Below are positions 10,325 to 19,772 of a stretch of DNA of 64,000 bases, one piece after another. The translations under genes were made by a program, and so were the position numbers. This stretch comes from Deltaproteobacteria bacterium (GTDB taxonomy: Bacteria; Desulfobacterota; Desulfobacteria; Desulfobacterales; Desulfatirhabdiaceae): assembly GCA_016219185.1 (NCBI GenBank), contig JACRBZ010000077.1, positions 1 to 64,000 of the forward strand. The letters are read 5' to 3'. Under the pieces are notes generated by a model. It did not search any database and was not told the DNA's origin. It was given only the letters and a program-made list of their open reading frames with translations. Position 1 is the stretch's first letter, and each line of letters begins with the position of its first letter.

Positions 10325-11377
10325 TTATCCTTTATCTGTAATGACAGGCAAATGAATTGAAAATGTCGTTCCGATATCCACCCTGCTGTCAACAAAGACA
10401 TTTCCGCCACTTCTTTCCACCATTTCCTTCACCACCCCAAGCCCGAGTCCCGTCCCGTTCTTCTTGGACGTGAAGTAGGGATCGAACACCTTGCCAAGGG
10501 CATCTGGCGGAATCCCGCATCCGGTGTCTTCTATCTCGATGGATATGCCGGAAATCTCTCTGCTCACTTCGGCCTTCACTTTCAGGCGCTTCAGGAGTTT
10601 TCCGTCCATTGAATCAATGGCATTCAGGATCAGATTCTTGAGTGCCTGTTCCAACCCGTCCCTGTATCCTGAAACATGTAGGCCCACGCAACCAAGGCTT
10701 TTTTCCAGCAGAATTTTTTTTATGGTCATGAGGTCCTGGAACATGGCCAGGCACTCCTCTATAAGCGGATTGATTTCTATCCGTTCAACCCGTTCCCGAT
10801 GAGATTCAGCGCCATGGAGGATATGATCGTTTATGGCCTGAATCTTTTTCGTGGCTTCGATGATGCGATCAAGGCGTTTTTTCATGATTCTCGCATCACC
10901 CAGGTCCTGCATCCCGAGTTCCGCGCTTCCCAAAATAGCTGATAGCGGGTTGTTGATTTGATGGATGAGTTTGGGAAGCATCACCGCCAGTTCATGAGAA
11001 TTGGTATTGTGAAGCCAGTGAACTCTTGCTGTTTCGATTTCCCGAACCAGATCATCCATGATGAACGGTTTCTCGATGAAACTGTCGCATTCGTTCCGAA
11101 GCGCTTCAATAATCAGACTTTTTTCTCCATAAGCCGTCATCATGATGACCGGCAGGCTTCTTGATCTTTCCCTGACCTTTTTCAGAATGTCCAGACCGTT
11201 CATGCCGGGCATGGCATAATCGGTGATGACCATGTCGATCCCGCTATCAGGATCATTCAACTTCACAAGCGCCTCATATCCGCTCGATGCCTCCACCGAA
11301 CTGTATCCCACGCTCCTCAGCCCTCTTTTCAAGCTTTCAAGCTGAATCCTCTCGTCATCCACGATAAGTATTTTCAT
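10325..11377 (-). CDS. Receiver-histidine kinase hybrid (REC-HisKA-HATPase), soluble
   Basis: 350 residues from ATG 11377, which follows AGGAGATGCCTGAGT and starts exactly at the receiver (MKILIVDDE). The longer frame to 11506 adds a leader with no domain. The receiver spans 1-120 (phospho-acceptor in MVITDYAMPGMNG). The kinase H-box is LIHQINNPLSAILG, and the ATPase motifs are NLILNAIDSM, DTGCGIPP and GTGLGLGVV. There is no membrane segment, so it is cytoplasmic. In such REC-first kinases, phosphorylation of the receiver usually tunes the kinase, which suits a relay within this signalling cluster. A sigma-54-like promoter element (11455-11470) lies 78 bp upstream of the start. Confidence 0.93.
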   Translation of the reverse strand: MKILIVDDERIQLESLKRGLRSVGYSSVEASSGYEALVKLNDPDSGIDMVITDYAMPGMNGLDILKKVRERSRSLPVIMMTAYGEKSLIIEALRNECDSFIEKPFIMDDLVREIETARVHWLHNTNSHELAVMLPKLIHQINNPLSAILGSAELGMQDLGDARIMKKRLDRIIEATKKIQAINDHILHGAESHRERVERIEINPLIEECLAMFQDLMTIKKILLEKSLGCVGLHVSGYRDGLEQALKNLILNAIDSMDGKLLKRLKVKAEVSREISGISIEIEDTGCGIPPDALGKVFDPYFTSKKNGTGLGLGVVKEMVERSGGNVFVDSRVDIGTTFSIHLPVITDKG

Positions 11378-11454
11378 ACTCAGGCATCTCCTGTTCCCGT
11401 AGCGTTGAGGCCGGCCAGTGACGTGCAATTCCAGAGACATGCACCAAGGATAAG

Positions 11455-11470
11455 AGCAGAATTCATGCCG
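11455..11470 (-). promoter_or_regulatory. Candidate sigma-54 promoter of the receiver-kinase gene
   Basis: On the minus strand the 16-mer reads CGGCATG-AATT-CTGCT. It keeps the invariant GG and GC ten bases apart and matches the TGGCAYG-N4-TTGCW consensus at all but one base in each box. The start codon is 78 bp downstream. Weaker than the elements at 24137 and 47045. Confidence 0.5.
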
Positions 11471-11485
11471 GAAAAAGGCGTTGGT

Positions 11486-11552
11486 TTTCCGACAACCCGT
11501 AATCAATATAATACCAATGCGTTATGATGATTCAGTCAGTCACTGTCGGAAA
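11486..11552. repeat. 9-bp perfect inverted repeat TTTCCGACA / TGTCGGAAA
   Basis: The arms at 11486-11494 and 11544-11552 are separated by 49 bases. The spacer contains a plus-strand TATAAT (11507-11512). The repeat lies upstream of the receiver-kinase gene (minus strand) and in front of a short plus-strand ORF with a strong Shine-Dalgarno sequence. It may be a regulator-binding site or only a long hairpin. Confidence 0.35.
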
Positions 11553-11662
11553 CAGGGATGAAATTCAAAAGGAGGGAACGCCATGCCAATTAAAATGGTG
11601 TTCATAGGAAATGGTTATGTTTCAGGAAGTTATAGAATGTTGTGCCATTTTGGAATGGTCCA

Positions 11663-13900
11663 TTATGGGTTCATGGCCGCATCCCGGACCTGCTGTCGAT
11701 CCATATTGTTGAAGATAATGGAGAAGGTGGTTCCTTTGCCCGGCTCGCTTTTCACCTCGATTCTCCCCCCGAGCCCCTCAACGAGGCTGTGACAGACGTA
11801 GAGGCCAAGCCCGGTTCCCTGCGCATCGGATTTGGTGGTAAAAAAAGGCTCGAAAATCTTTGCCCGGGTTTCCTCGGTCATGCCGCAGCCGTTGTCGCTC
11901 ACCTCGATGATACACTGTTGGGGCCGCCGCTCTCCGGGCAGGACACTGAGCCTTACCCGGGAATTTTCCTTGTCCGAAGCATGGGCCGCGTTGATAAGCA
12001 GATTAACCAGAATCTGCTCGACGGCTTCCGGATCGGTGTAGCAATGCGTGAATTCTTCGGAAACGCTCACATCGAAAAACTTCACCTTTTTCTTCATCTC
12101 GGACCAGCAAAGGGCCGTCACTTTCTTGATCACCTGCCCCAAATCCACCTGGCGCCGTTCGATCCCTTCTCGTTTTCGTGAAAAATCTTTCAGCCCCTTG
12201 ATCGTCGCGTTGATCCTGTCCGAGCCATGCTTCATGTTGTCAATAAGATCGAAGATATCCTTTCTGAATTCTTCGTAGGACATCCCGAAGGGATTAAATT
12301 CCGGATGTTCCGCCGCAAAGCCGTCCGTGATCGGCAACAGGGTATCGAGGTAATTTTTCAAAATGGGAATATTGAACGTGATAAAGTTGTTCGGATTATT
12401 GATCTCATGGGCAATGCCCGAAACCAGGAGTCCTATGGAAGCGAGCTTCTCGCTCTGGATCAGTTGCTTTTGCAGCAGCCTTGCCTGCGTGACATCGGTG
12501 ATGCGGATAAGGGTGCCTTCTTCTCCTTCCGATGAGTACGCCACCCGGTAAATATCGATCTGTTCAAGCCTTTCCGGGTCCACGGGGCTCTTTCGCTCGA
12601 ATGCGCCGACAAAACTTCCCAGAGAAGTGAATGGCCGCTCACATCCCTGGCAGGGATCCGATCTTTCCCTGAGCTCAAAGCAGGTCTTTCCGAAGGCATC
12701 TTCGAATCCCGTCAGTCCGAGATATTCTTTGGCTGCACGGTTGATCCGCTTGATGCGCAGGGTGTTGTCCAGCAATAACAGCGGCTCGCAGATCCCATCC
12801 AGCACCATTCGCATCAAGGTGTTGCTGGCGATCACCTGGGCCTCGGCAAGGGTCCGTTCCGTCACATTCACCAGACCCAGGACCACCCCCTCCACTTTTC
12901 CATCCGGCCCCTTTACAGGATTCAGACTCCAGTCCCAATAGCTCATGCGCCCCGGGGTGCAGGCTCTCTGAAAAGGTCTCTGGTAGGCGAAATAAGGCTT
13001 TCCCGTCTTGACAACCTTCCGGAAAATCACTTCGTTTTCTTTGTTCGGACAGAGCGTGAAATAGTTCTTGCCGGGGAAAAACCCGGGAGAGCGATCACAA
13101 ACCTCGGCATAGGCGCGATTGACCCGGATGAAGTTAAAACCGGAATCCATGTAGGCGAGTAGGAAACCGACATTGGCGAAGAGGCTCTCGAGAAGCGAAT
13201 TTTGCTTTCTCAATTCCTCATTGACCCTTGCCAGGTCCGCAGTTCGAAGCTTTACGCGCAGCCCCAGTTCATCATGAGCCTTCCGGAGCGCTTCCTCCGC
13301 CAGCATACGCTCGGTAATATCGCTAACCACGGCGCGGATCAGCGGTGTGCCGTCGGGAGCCTGTACCGCTGTCGCCTCCACCCGCGCCCAGAATAAAGCG
13401 GCATCCTTTTTCACCATCCTCAGTTCGCTGACCTGCGGCATGCCCGTACCAAAGAGCTGTTTGCCGTGCCTGTAATAGATATCCTGGTCCTCGGGGAGAA
13501 TGAAGCGGGATAACGGCTGATTGACCAGGGCACCTCTTGCCATCCCCAGCAGGGCGGCGGCCGTGAGATTGGCCTCCAGGATCAGTCCTTTGCCACTCAA
13601 GGTGAAATAGCCTATTGGTGCCAGTTCATAGAGATCAAAGTACCGAGCCCGCGAGGCTTCCAGTTCCGCCTGGGTCCTGCGCAGCTCCTCGTTTTGCATC
13701 TCCAGCTCGATCTGGTGCACCCGCAAATCGTGAAGCGCCTGCCGCATTTTTCCGGGCGGCAACGCCTCCAGGGTTTCGGGCAACCGGACGGCTTTTTCCT
13801 CGGCCCGCCGGCGCAGCGCCTGCCCCGGAACTGCTTGAGATGAGCCAGTCGAATCCGCCGAAAGGCCGGCATTGCCATGCTCCGCATTCTTTTGGGTCAT
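11663..13900 (-). CDS. Multi-PAS sensor histidine kinase, soluble
   Basis: 745 residues from ATG 13900, one base after the TAA of the upstream kinase gene and behind GAGGCGTAAC. Translation is therefore probably coupled to that gene. Three PAS domains are visible (about 90-225, 250-370, 380-495). The H-box [13 protein letters not shown] follows at about 520, and the ATPase motifs [19 protein letters not shown] and GTGLGLYVC lie near the C-terminus. No membrane helix is seen. The N-terminal block ([15 protein letters not shown], then [12 protein letters not shown]) is closely related to that of the next kinase upstream, so the pair arose by duplication of the sensor half. The central PAS has CQGCERPF, a Cys pair that might bind a metal. 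Signal unknown. Confidence 0.93.
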   Translation of the reverse strand: MTQKNAEHGNAGLSADSTGSSQAVPGQALRRRAEEKAVRLPETLEALPPGKMRQALHDLRVHQIELEMQNEELRRTQAELEASRARYFDLYELAPIGYFTLSGKGLILEANLTAAALLGMARGALVNQPLSRFILPEDQDIYYRHGKQLFGTGMPQVSELRMVKKDAALFWARVEATAVQAPDGTPLIRAVVSDITERMLAEEALRKAHDELGLRVKLRTADLARVNEELRKQNSLLESLFANVGFLLAYMDSGFNFIRVNRAYAEVCDRSPGFFPGKNYFTLCPNKENEVIFRKVVKTGKPYFAYQRPFQRACTPGRMSYWDWSLNPVKGPDGKVEGVVLGLVNVTERTLAEAQVIASNTLMRMVLDGICEPLLLLDNTLRIKRINRAAKEYLGLTGFEDAFGKTCFELRERSDPCQGCERPFTSLGSFVGAFERKSPVDPERLEQIDIYRVAYSSEGEEGTLIRITDVTQARLLQKQLIQSEKLASIGLLVSGIAHEINNPNNFITFNIPILKNYLDTLLPITDGFAAEHPEFNPFGMSYEEFRKDIFDLIDNMKHGSDRINATIKGLKDFSRKREGIERRQVDLGQVIKKVTALCWSEMKKKVKFFDVSVSEEFTHCYTDPEAVEQILVNLLINAAHASDKENSRVRLSVLPGERRPQQCIIEVSDNGCGMTEETRAKIFEPFFTTKSDAQGTGLGLYVCHSLVEGLGGRIEVKSEPGKGTTFSIIFNNMDRQQVRDAAMNP

Positions 13901-13901
13901 G

Positions 13902-16466
13902 TTACGCCTCGGAGGAGTTTTGGCGGCCAGTCTTTCGACCGGCTGCCAGGGCGCGGTGGATCGCATCGCTTAATCCGCTTAATTGATAAGGTTTACCTAT
14001 AAATGCCTGGGGCCATTCGGCATGATCGCCCGACATCACATGGGCCTCGTCATAGCCGCTGGCCAGAACAACCGGGATGTCGGGCGAAAGCTTTCGAAGG
14101 GCCGCCAGGGTCTCCCAGCCGTTCATGCGCGGCATGGTCAGATCGCAAAATACGCAGCAAATTTCATCCCTGTGCTGCTGGAATACCTCAATGGCATCAA
14201 CGCCATCTCCTGCTTCACGCACCGTGAAGTTCAGGTGCGTAAGCATGGCCAGGGCCATTTTACGCACCTGATCATCGTCTTCGACCAGGAGCACCGTCCC
14301 TCCGGCTTCAATTTCCGGAGCCTGGACGGATTTCTCCTGCTCGCGGCAGATGGCTTCACCGGAAACCGGCAGAAATACCCGGAAGACACTCCCCTTCCCC
14401 GGCTGGCTTTCCACAGTAATCACCCCGCCGTGGGCCCGCACAATCCCCAGAACCACGGACAGACCCAGGCCCCTTCCGGTGAATTTGGTGGTGAAAAATG
14501 GATCGAATATCTTTTCGATATCGCTTTGCGCAATCCCGCTGCCGGTATCCGATATTTCCAGGCAGGCATGGGCGCTGTTCAGCGGCTGCCGGTCAACGGG
14601 GAAACGACGCGCTTCTGGAATATCCTTCGCAGCAACCGTTTTGACGGCCAGGTGAATGGTGCCCCGACCTTCACCGATGGCTTCCCAGGCATTTATGATC
14701 AGTTGGGTCAAAACCTGCAGAATCTGGATCGCGTTTGCCCTGATGGTCGGACCTGGTGAAGGAAATTCGGCCTCCAGCACGATGTTTTCTGTTATGGGGA
14801 GCCGAAGCATGGGCAGACTCCGACGGCAGGTTTCGGAAAGGTCCAGCGGCTCACATTTACCGGGGGTTTGTCCGAGGTAGGTCAGCATCAGACCGCTCAC
14901 CTCGGCTGCCTTTCGGGCCGCCTTCATGGCCTCGGTCAGAATGACGGCAGGCTCGCCCCGGATCAACTCGCTCATGGCCAGCTCCAGATTTCCCATCACG
15001 ATCTGGAGCTGGTTATTGAAGTGGTGGGCAATGGCCCCGGCCATGCGGCTCAGGCTCTCGGTCTTCAGGAGTTGCCGGTTTTGAGCATCGAGATTTGCCT
15101 TCTCTTCTTCAGCCCGCTTGCGGTCGGTAATGTCCTCGAAAATAACATAGAAAAGGACTCGGCCACGCAGCTCAAGCGTCTTGGCCCATACATGAACATT
15201 TCGGATCTCTCCGCTTTTGGTGCGGTGCTGGGTTTCAAATTCATCATTTCCCTGACGCAGGATTTTTTGAATATGCCGTGCAATTTCTTCCGGCCTTTCC
15301 AATGCTTCGTAGTCGGAAATTTTCAGAGCCAGGAACTCTTCGCGGGTATACCCCAGTTGGCGGTGCACAACGTCATTGGCATCCAGAGCCCTGCCGGTTT
15401 CAGGATCCACCATAAGAACGCCGTGAGGAGAATACTCGAATAATGCACGATAACGGATTTCCGCATATCGCAGCGCCTCCGCCGCCCTGCGTTCGGTAAT
15501 ATCCCGCGTGATCGCGAGCACCCCCGTGGGTTTTTGCTCCCTGTCCCGCATCAATATTACATTCACCTCCACCCACACGGTGGAACCATCCTTCCTGTAT
15601 TCTTCCAATTCCAAGGTGCGGGTCCTTGCCAGGTCCGCTGTCCCGCTTGCCTCCAGTTCCATTGCTCTTTCAAAAGCCTTGCGAGCCCTTTTCAGGGATT
15701 CCGGCGTCAGAACCTCTTCAAGGGTCCGGCCAATGGCCTCCGAAACGGTGAATCCGGTCAGTCGTTCTATGGACGGACTGACATAGGTATACTTCAGGTT
15801 CATGTCCAGGACCGATATCACGTCTGCCGTGTTATCCGCAATGAGACGATATTTCTCTTCGCTTCCGCGCAGGGCCTGCTCGGCCTGCCTGCGCTCGGTG
15901 ATGTCGCTGATCACGACGCGGTACATGAGCTCGGCGTCGGCGTCCTTTGCATGGACCGAATCCAACCGCGCCCAGAAATGCGTTCCGTCATTTTTCACCA
16001 GGCGCAATTCGCAGACATGCGGCGCGCCGATTTCAATAAGAGGCAGCCCCTTCCACTGCTTGAGGCACCGGTAGTAGATGTCCTGATCATCGGAAAAAAC
16101 AAGGCGGCTGAACGGCTGCCCGAGCAGTACACCTCTTGCCGTCCCCAGCAAGGTGGCGAACTTGAGATTGGTTTCCAGGATCAGCCCGGATTCGCTCAAG
16201 GTGACATAGCCCGCGGGCGCCAGTTCGTACAGTTCAAAGTACCTGTCACGCAAGGCTTCCATTTTCTCATGAGCTTGCAGCAGTTCCTCGTTTTGCATCT
16301 CCAACTCGATCCGGTGCACCTGAAGTTCGTGGAACAGCTCCCGGATTTCCTCGGGAAATGAGGTATCCTGATTTTCTAACATCCGGGTGGCTGTTTCACT
16401 GGACTTTTCAGGGATCCGGCCACGCAAATCATCCGCCGGGTATGAAAGGGGGGGGGGTTCAGTCAT
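13902..16466 (-). CDS. Hybrid histidine kinase (multi-PAS, HisKA, HATPase, receiver) with C10 tract at its 5' end
   Basis: About 854 residues. I prefer ATG 16466, eight bases after AAGGAAC; ATG 16472, two codons upstream, is also possible. An N-terminal coiled segment ([15 protein letters not shown]) precedes PAS domains at about 75-200, 205-325 and 330-450. The H-box is AGAIAHHFNNQLQIVMGN, the ATPase motifs are DTGSGIAQ and GRGLGLSVV, and a receiver ends the protein (LLVEDDDQ; phospho-acceptor in CVFCDLTMPRMNG). No membrane helix is seen. Codons 3-6 after the preferred start contain an uninterrupted run of ten C (16448-16457), which encodes Pro-Pro-Pro and part of Leu. A one-base slip there would abolish the protein unless translation restarts at the ATG about 30 codons in. 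Confidence 0.92.
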   Translation of the reverse strand: MTEPPPLSYPADDLRGRIPEKSSETATRMLENQDTSFPEEIRELFHELQVHRIELEMQNEELLQAHEKMEALRDRYFELYELAPAGYVTLSESGLILETNLKFATLLGTARGVLLGQPFSRLVFSDDQDIYYRCLKQWKGLPLIEIGAPHVCELRLVKNDGTHFWARLDSVHAKDADAELMYRVVISDITERRQAEQALRGSEEKYRLIADNTADVISVLDMNLKYTYVSPSIERLTGFTVSEAIGRTLEEVLTPESLKRARKAFERAMELEASGTADLARTRTLELEEYRKDGSTVWVEVNVILMRDREQKPTGVLAITRDITERRAAEALRYAEIRYRALFEYSPHGVLMVDPETGRALDANDVVHRQLGYTREEFLALKISDYEALERPEEIARHIQKILRQGNDEFETQHRTKSGEIRNVHVWAKTLELRGRVLFYVIFEDITDRKRAEEEKANLDAQNRQLLKTESLSRMAGAIAHHFNNQLQIVMGNLELAMSELIRGEPAVILTEAMKAARKAAEVSGLMLTYLGQTPGKCEPLDLSETCRRSLPMLRLPITENIVLEAEFPSPGPTIRANAIQILQVLTQLIINAWEAIGEGRGTIHLAVKTVAAKDIPEARRFPVDRQPLNSAHACLEISDTGSGIAQSDIEKIFDPFFTTKFTGRGLGLSVVLGIVRAHGGVITVESQPGKGSVFRVFLPVSGEAICREQEKSVQAPEIEAGGTVLLVEDDDQVRKMALAMLTHLNFTVREAGDGVDAIEVFQQHRDEICCVFCDLTMPRMNGWETLAALRKLSPDIPVVLASGYDEAHVMSGDHAEWPQAFIGKPYQLSGLSDAIHRALAAGRKTGRQNSSEA
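16448..16457 (-). repeat. Homopolymeric C10 tract (G10 on plus strand) in a kinase gene
   Basis: Ten uninterrupted G on the plus strand read as GAA followed by ten C in the kinase frame, within the first ten codons. Tracts of this type and place are known in other bacteria to slip during replication and switch genes on or off. Whether this one varies cannot be seen from one sequence. Confidence 0.85.
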
Positions 16467-16496
16467 GGCCATGTTCCTTTATTGGAGTCTTTCTTT

Positions 16497-19400
16497 TCAG
16501 ATCACTTCCCGCTCCGTTGTGGCAATGGCATATACCTCGCCTGCCGCGTTGGCCAGCGCCGATGCGGTCATCCACACCGTCACGATCCGTCCGTCCCTGG
16601 CGACACGCTGCGTGCGGAACGGCTCCAGGACTTCGGACCGGCCAAGTTGCCGCGCGGTGGTCAGTGCTTCCGAGGCCAGTTCATCGGGGATCATGCTACG
16701 GATATTCATCGCCAGGGCTTCGGCTTCGCTCCAGCCGTACATCCTTTCCGCCCCCGGATTCCAGGCCAGTATCCGGCCCTCGAAATCCTGAACGGTAACG
16801 GCATCGTTCGAGTCCCGAACAACGACGGCCAGGCGGCACATGGCTTCATTTTCATCAAGCAACACCTGCAAGCGTTTATGATCCGCGATATCAACAAAGG
16901 TGATCACCGCGCCCTCGATCACGTTTTCCAGCGTTCGATAGGGGCGAATCCGCAGCGAATACCATGCGCCCGCCTTGGTCTGTACTTCAACTTCCTTGGG
17001 AACCAAGCTGTCCAGAACGGCGCGAATATCTTCCACCAGGTTGTCATAGCCCACCAGGTTGGAGACGATATGACCCACGGGCCGCCCCACATCGGTCAGA
17101 ATCAGGTTGATCACCTGGGTGACGGCGGGGGTGAAGCGCTGAATGCGCAGGAGATGATCCACAAAGATGGTACCGATGCCCGTGCCGGCCAGCAGGTTGT
17201 TCATATCGTTGTTGGCCCGCGACAGATCGATCACCTTTTGCTGCAATTCGGCATTGACCGTGGACAGTTCCTCGTTGACCGATTGCAGCTCTTCCTTGGA
17301 GGTTTCAAGCTCCTCGTTGGTGGATTGCAGTTCCTCGTTCACGGACTGCATTTCCTCGTTCGAGGATTTGAGCTCTTCGTTGGAGGTTTCCAGTTCCTCG
17401 TTGGTGGTCTGGAGATATTCCTCCTTGGCCCGCAGTTCCTGTTTCAACGCAGCGATCCGCGCGTCGACATCCGTGGCGATTTCGGATGAATCGGCCGAAA
17501 TGGTATTTTCCGGCTGCTCCGGGCAGGATGGCGGCACTTCCTCGAAGATGACCAGAAACAGGCCGGACGATACCGCCGAATCGGGACTTGCGGATACCGG
17601 CCGAACCGTCAGATCGACGAAGGTGAAATCACCGTTTGTTTTGACCCGCAGGCCGGAGTGACGAACGGGTTGTTTATGTAATACGACCGTGTGCAGGGCA
17701 ATGGTCAGGTCCTGCCGCAGCCCCTCGCGCGCCATCTTCAGGATGTTCATGCCGACCTCGCCCGGGGCCGGTTCCAGGTATTTGCCGGTACGACCCTGGA
17801 TGTAGAGAATGTCGCCATGTTCGCCGACAAGCGCGCCGACCGGCGCGTACTGTTGCAGCAGGGCCCGTTCGGTCAGTTCGCGTAGCGGAAGCTTGCTTTC
17901 AACCAGCGCCGTCCCAATGGATTGCGGAACGGCATCGATTTTCGACAGGGGAAGAATCTTCCCCAAAGTCGGTCGTAACGTGCCGGAAAAATCCTCTTTG
18001 CGTTGATAGATTTTTAACTTTCGGTCCAGCGTGGCAAAAAGTGTCACAAATTCTCCGACGGTCTCCGAGGTTCCCAGAAAGAGAAATCCGCCCGGATTCA
18101 GCGCATAGTGAAACAGGGGAATGAGTTTTTTCTGCAGATCTCCGTCCATGTAGATCAGAAGGTTTCGGCAACTGATCAGATCGAGTTTGGAAAACGGCGG
18201 GTCCTTGATCACGTTCTGCTCGGAAAAAACCAGCATATCGCGGATGCTTTTATGAATGCGGTAGGCGATGCCATCCGGTTCCTGAATGAAAAAACGCACC
18301 AGTCTCTCCGGTGAGATGTCGGTGGCGATGCTGCCGGAATAAACACCGATACGGGCGTGTTCGATGGCCTTGCCGTCGATGTCGTTGGCGAACACCTGCA
18401 CCTTATAGCCTTGCTTCAGGACCTCCAGACGCTCCTGAAGGAGAATGGCGAGGGAATAGGCTTCCTCGCCGGTGGAACATCCCGGCACCCAGACCCGGAT
18501 GAAAGCGCCGACGGGCTTACCGGCAAAAAGCTTCGGGATGACCTGTTCCTCAAGCGCCATGAACGCCGCGGGATCGCGGAAAAAGCTGGTAACGCCGATC
18601 AGAAGATCGCGGAAAAGCGCCTCGATCTCGGCGGGGTTTTGCTGCAGATAGCGCACATACCCGTCCGTCCGGTCGATCTGGTGAACGGCCATCCGCCGAT
18701 GGACGCGGCGAACAATGGTGTTCTGCTTGTACTGGGAGAAGTCGTGCCCGGTCTGGACGCGCAGCAGGATGAAGACCTTTTTCATTGCATCCACGGTCTT
18801 GGGGGATGGTAAAGGAATGGCGGTCCTAAGGGTTTTACCGAATACGTGGTTGACGTAGGCGATGAGCTGGGCCGGCATCTCGGCGGGCGGCAGCACATAG
18901 TCCACCAGACCGGTGTTGATGGCACTCCGGGGCATGCCGTCATACTCGGTGGATTCGGGATTTTGCGCCATCGACATGCCGCCCTCGCCCTTGACCGCCC
19001 GCACGCCCAGGGTGCCGTCGCTGCCCGTGCCGGAAAGCACGATGCAAATGGCTTTCTCGCGCTGGTCCTGAGCCAGGGTGCGAAAGAAAAAGTCGATGGG
19101 AAGGCGCCGGCCGCGCGGCGCGGAAGGTTCCAGCAACTGCAGCGTGCCGTCCAGAAAGGCCATGTCGCGGTTGGGCGGGATGATGTAGGTGCAGTTGGGT
19201 TTTACCGCCATCCCGTCCTCAACCTCAAAGACCTGCATGCGGGTGTAACGCTTGACCAGGTCGGAGAGAATGCTTTTATGATCCGGAGCCAGGTGCTGCA
19301 CCAGGACAAAGGCCATGCCGGGATCGGCATCGGCGGGCATGGCGGAAAAAAAGGCCTCGAACGCGGCCAGTCCACCGGCCGATGCACCGATGCCGACAAC

Positions 19401-19505
19401 GGGAAAGCCCGCCGTCTTTATTGGATTTTCTTCCACCGCCGCCACTGCCTTGGAATCGCGCGTTTCTTTTGATGCCGTTTTTTTGCCTGTTTTTCTGGTT
19501 GTCAT
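16497..19505 (-). CDS. CheB-CheR fusion with coiled coil and C-terminal PAS domains
   Basis: 1002 residues from ATG 19505, which has a perfect site (GGGGAGG-CAAGC-ATG). The longer frame to 19718 lacks one and runs into the promoter. Domains in order: CheB methylesterase (about 35-220; Ser in GIGASAGG, His in VLVQHLAPDH, Asp in GTGSDGT), CheR methyltransferase (about 245-510; SAM motif VPGCSTGEEAYSL), a linker, a long coiled coil of repeated ETSNEEL/QSVNEEL heptads (about 690-770), then two PAS-like domains. No N-terminal receiver precedes CheB, unlike chemotaxis CheB. Fusions of this layout are known, usually with PAS and often kinase modules; this one stops after PAS. It may adjust methylation of the MCP at 8768-10264 or serve a separate sensory route. 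Confidence 0.94.
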   Translation of the reverse strand: MTTRKTGKKTASKETRDSKAVAAVEENPIKTAGFPVVGIGASAGGLAAFEAFFSAMPADADPGMAFVLVQHLAPDHKSILSDLVKRYTRMQVFEVEDGMAVKPNCTYIIPPNRDMAFLDGTLQLLEPSAPRGRRLPIDFFFRTLAQDQREKAICIVLSGTGSDGTLGVRAVKGEGGMSMAQNPESTEYDGMPRSAINTGLVDYVLPPAEMPAQLIAYVNHVFGKTLRTAIPLPSPKTVDAMKKVFILLRVQTGHDFSQYKQNTIVRRVHRRMAVHQIDRTDGYVRYLQQNPAEIEALFRDLLIGVTSFFRDPAAFMALEEQVIPKLFAGKPVGAFIRVWVPGCSTGEEAYSLAILLQERLEVLKQGYKVQVFANDIDGKAIEHARIGVYSGSIATDISPERLVRFFIQEPDGIAYRIHKSIRDMLVFSEQNVIKDPPFSKLDLISCRNLLIYMDGDLQKKLIPLFHYALNPGGFLFLGTSETVGEFVTLFATLDRKLKIYQRKEDFSGTLRPTLGKILPLSKIDAVPQSIGTALVESKLPLRELTERALLQQYAPVGALVGEHGDILYIQGRTGKYLEPAPGEVGMNILKMAREGLRQDLTIALHTVVLHKQPVRHSGLRVKTNGDFTFVDLTVRPVSASPDSAVSSGLFLVIFEEVPPSCPEQPENTISADSSEIATDVDARIAALKQELRAKEEYLQTTNEELETSNEELKSSNEEMQSVNEELQSTNEELETSKEELQSVNEELSTVNAELQQKVIDLSRANNDMNNLLAGTGIGTIFVDHLLRIQRFTPAVTQVINLILTDVGRPVGHIVSNLVGYDNLVEDIRAVLDSLVPKEVEVQTKAGAWYSLRIRPYRTLENVIEGAVITFVDIADHKRLQVLLDENEAMCRLAVVVRDSNDAVTVQDFEGRILAWNPGAERMYGWSEAEALAMNIRSMIPDELASEALTTARQLGRSEVLEPFRTQRVARDGRIVTVWMTASALANAAGEVYAIATTEREVI

Positions 19506-19691
19506 GCTTGCCTCCCCTTTCGAAGATAGACTCCCCGCACTCCGGCGTACCCGTTGCCCACTTGTCCTTGCGGCAGGCTTCAAAAACTTCCTGCCCGTTT
19601 TGGCGCTCGCATGATATTCCGATCCTCTCATATCCGGCAAATGGATCAATGCCCATAAGATAATCATGGGAATCCTTGTTGAAAACCTATC

Positions 19692-19718
19692 ATTATAAGA
19701 TGAGAATGCAGAAGTCAA
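19692..19718 (-). promoter_or_regulatory. Candidate sigma-70 promoter for the cheB-cheR fusion
   Basis: On the minus strand TTGACT is followed after 15 bases by TATAAT, or TTTGAC after 16. Both hexamers are near consensus, though the spacing is short. The element lies about 190 bp upstream of the chosen start, leaving a long leader. It would make the signalling cluster independent of the metabolic genes upstream. Confidence 0.45.
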
Positions 19719-19772
19719 ACAAAGTGAATAAAATTAAAGAGGTGAATACAAATATGTGGCAAGGGATGGTAT

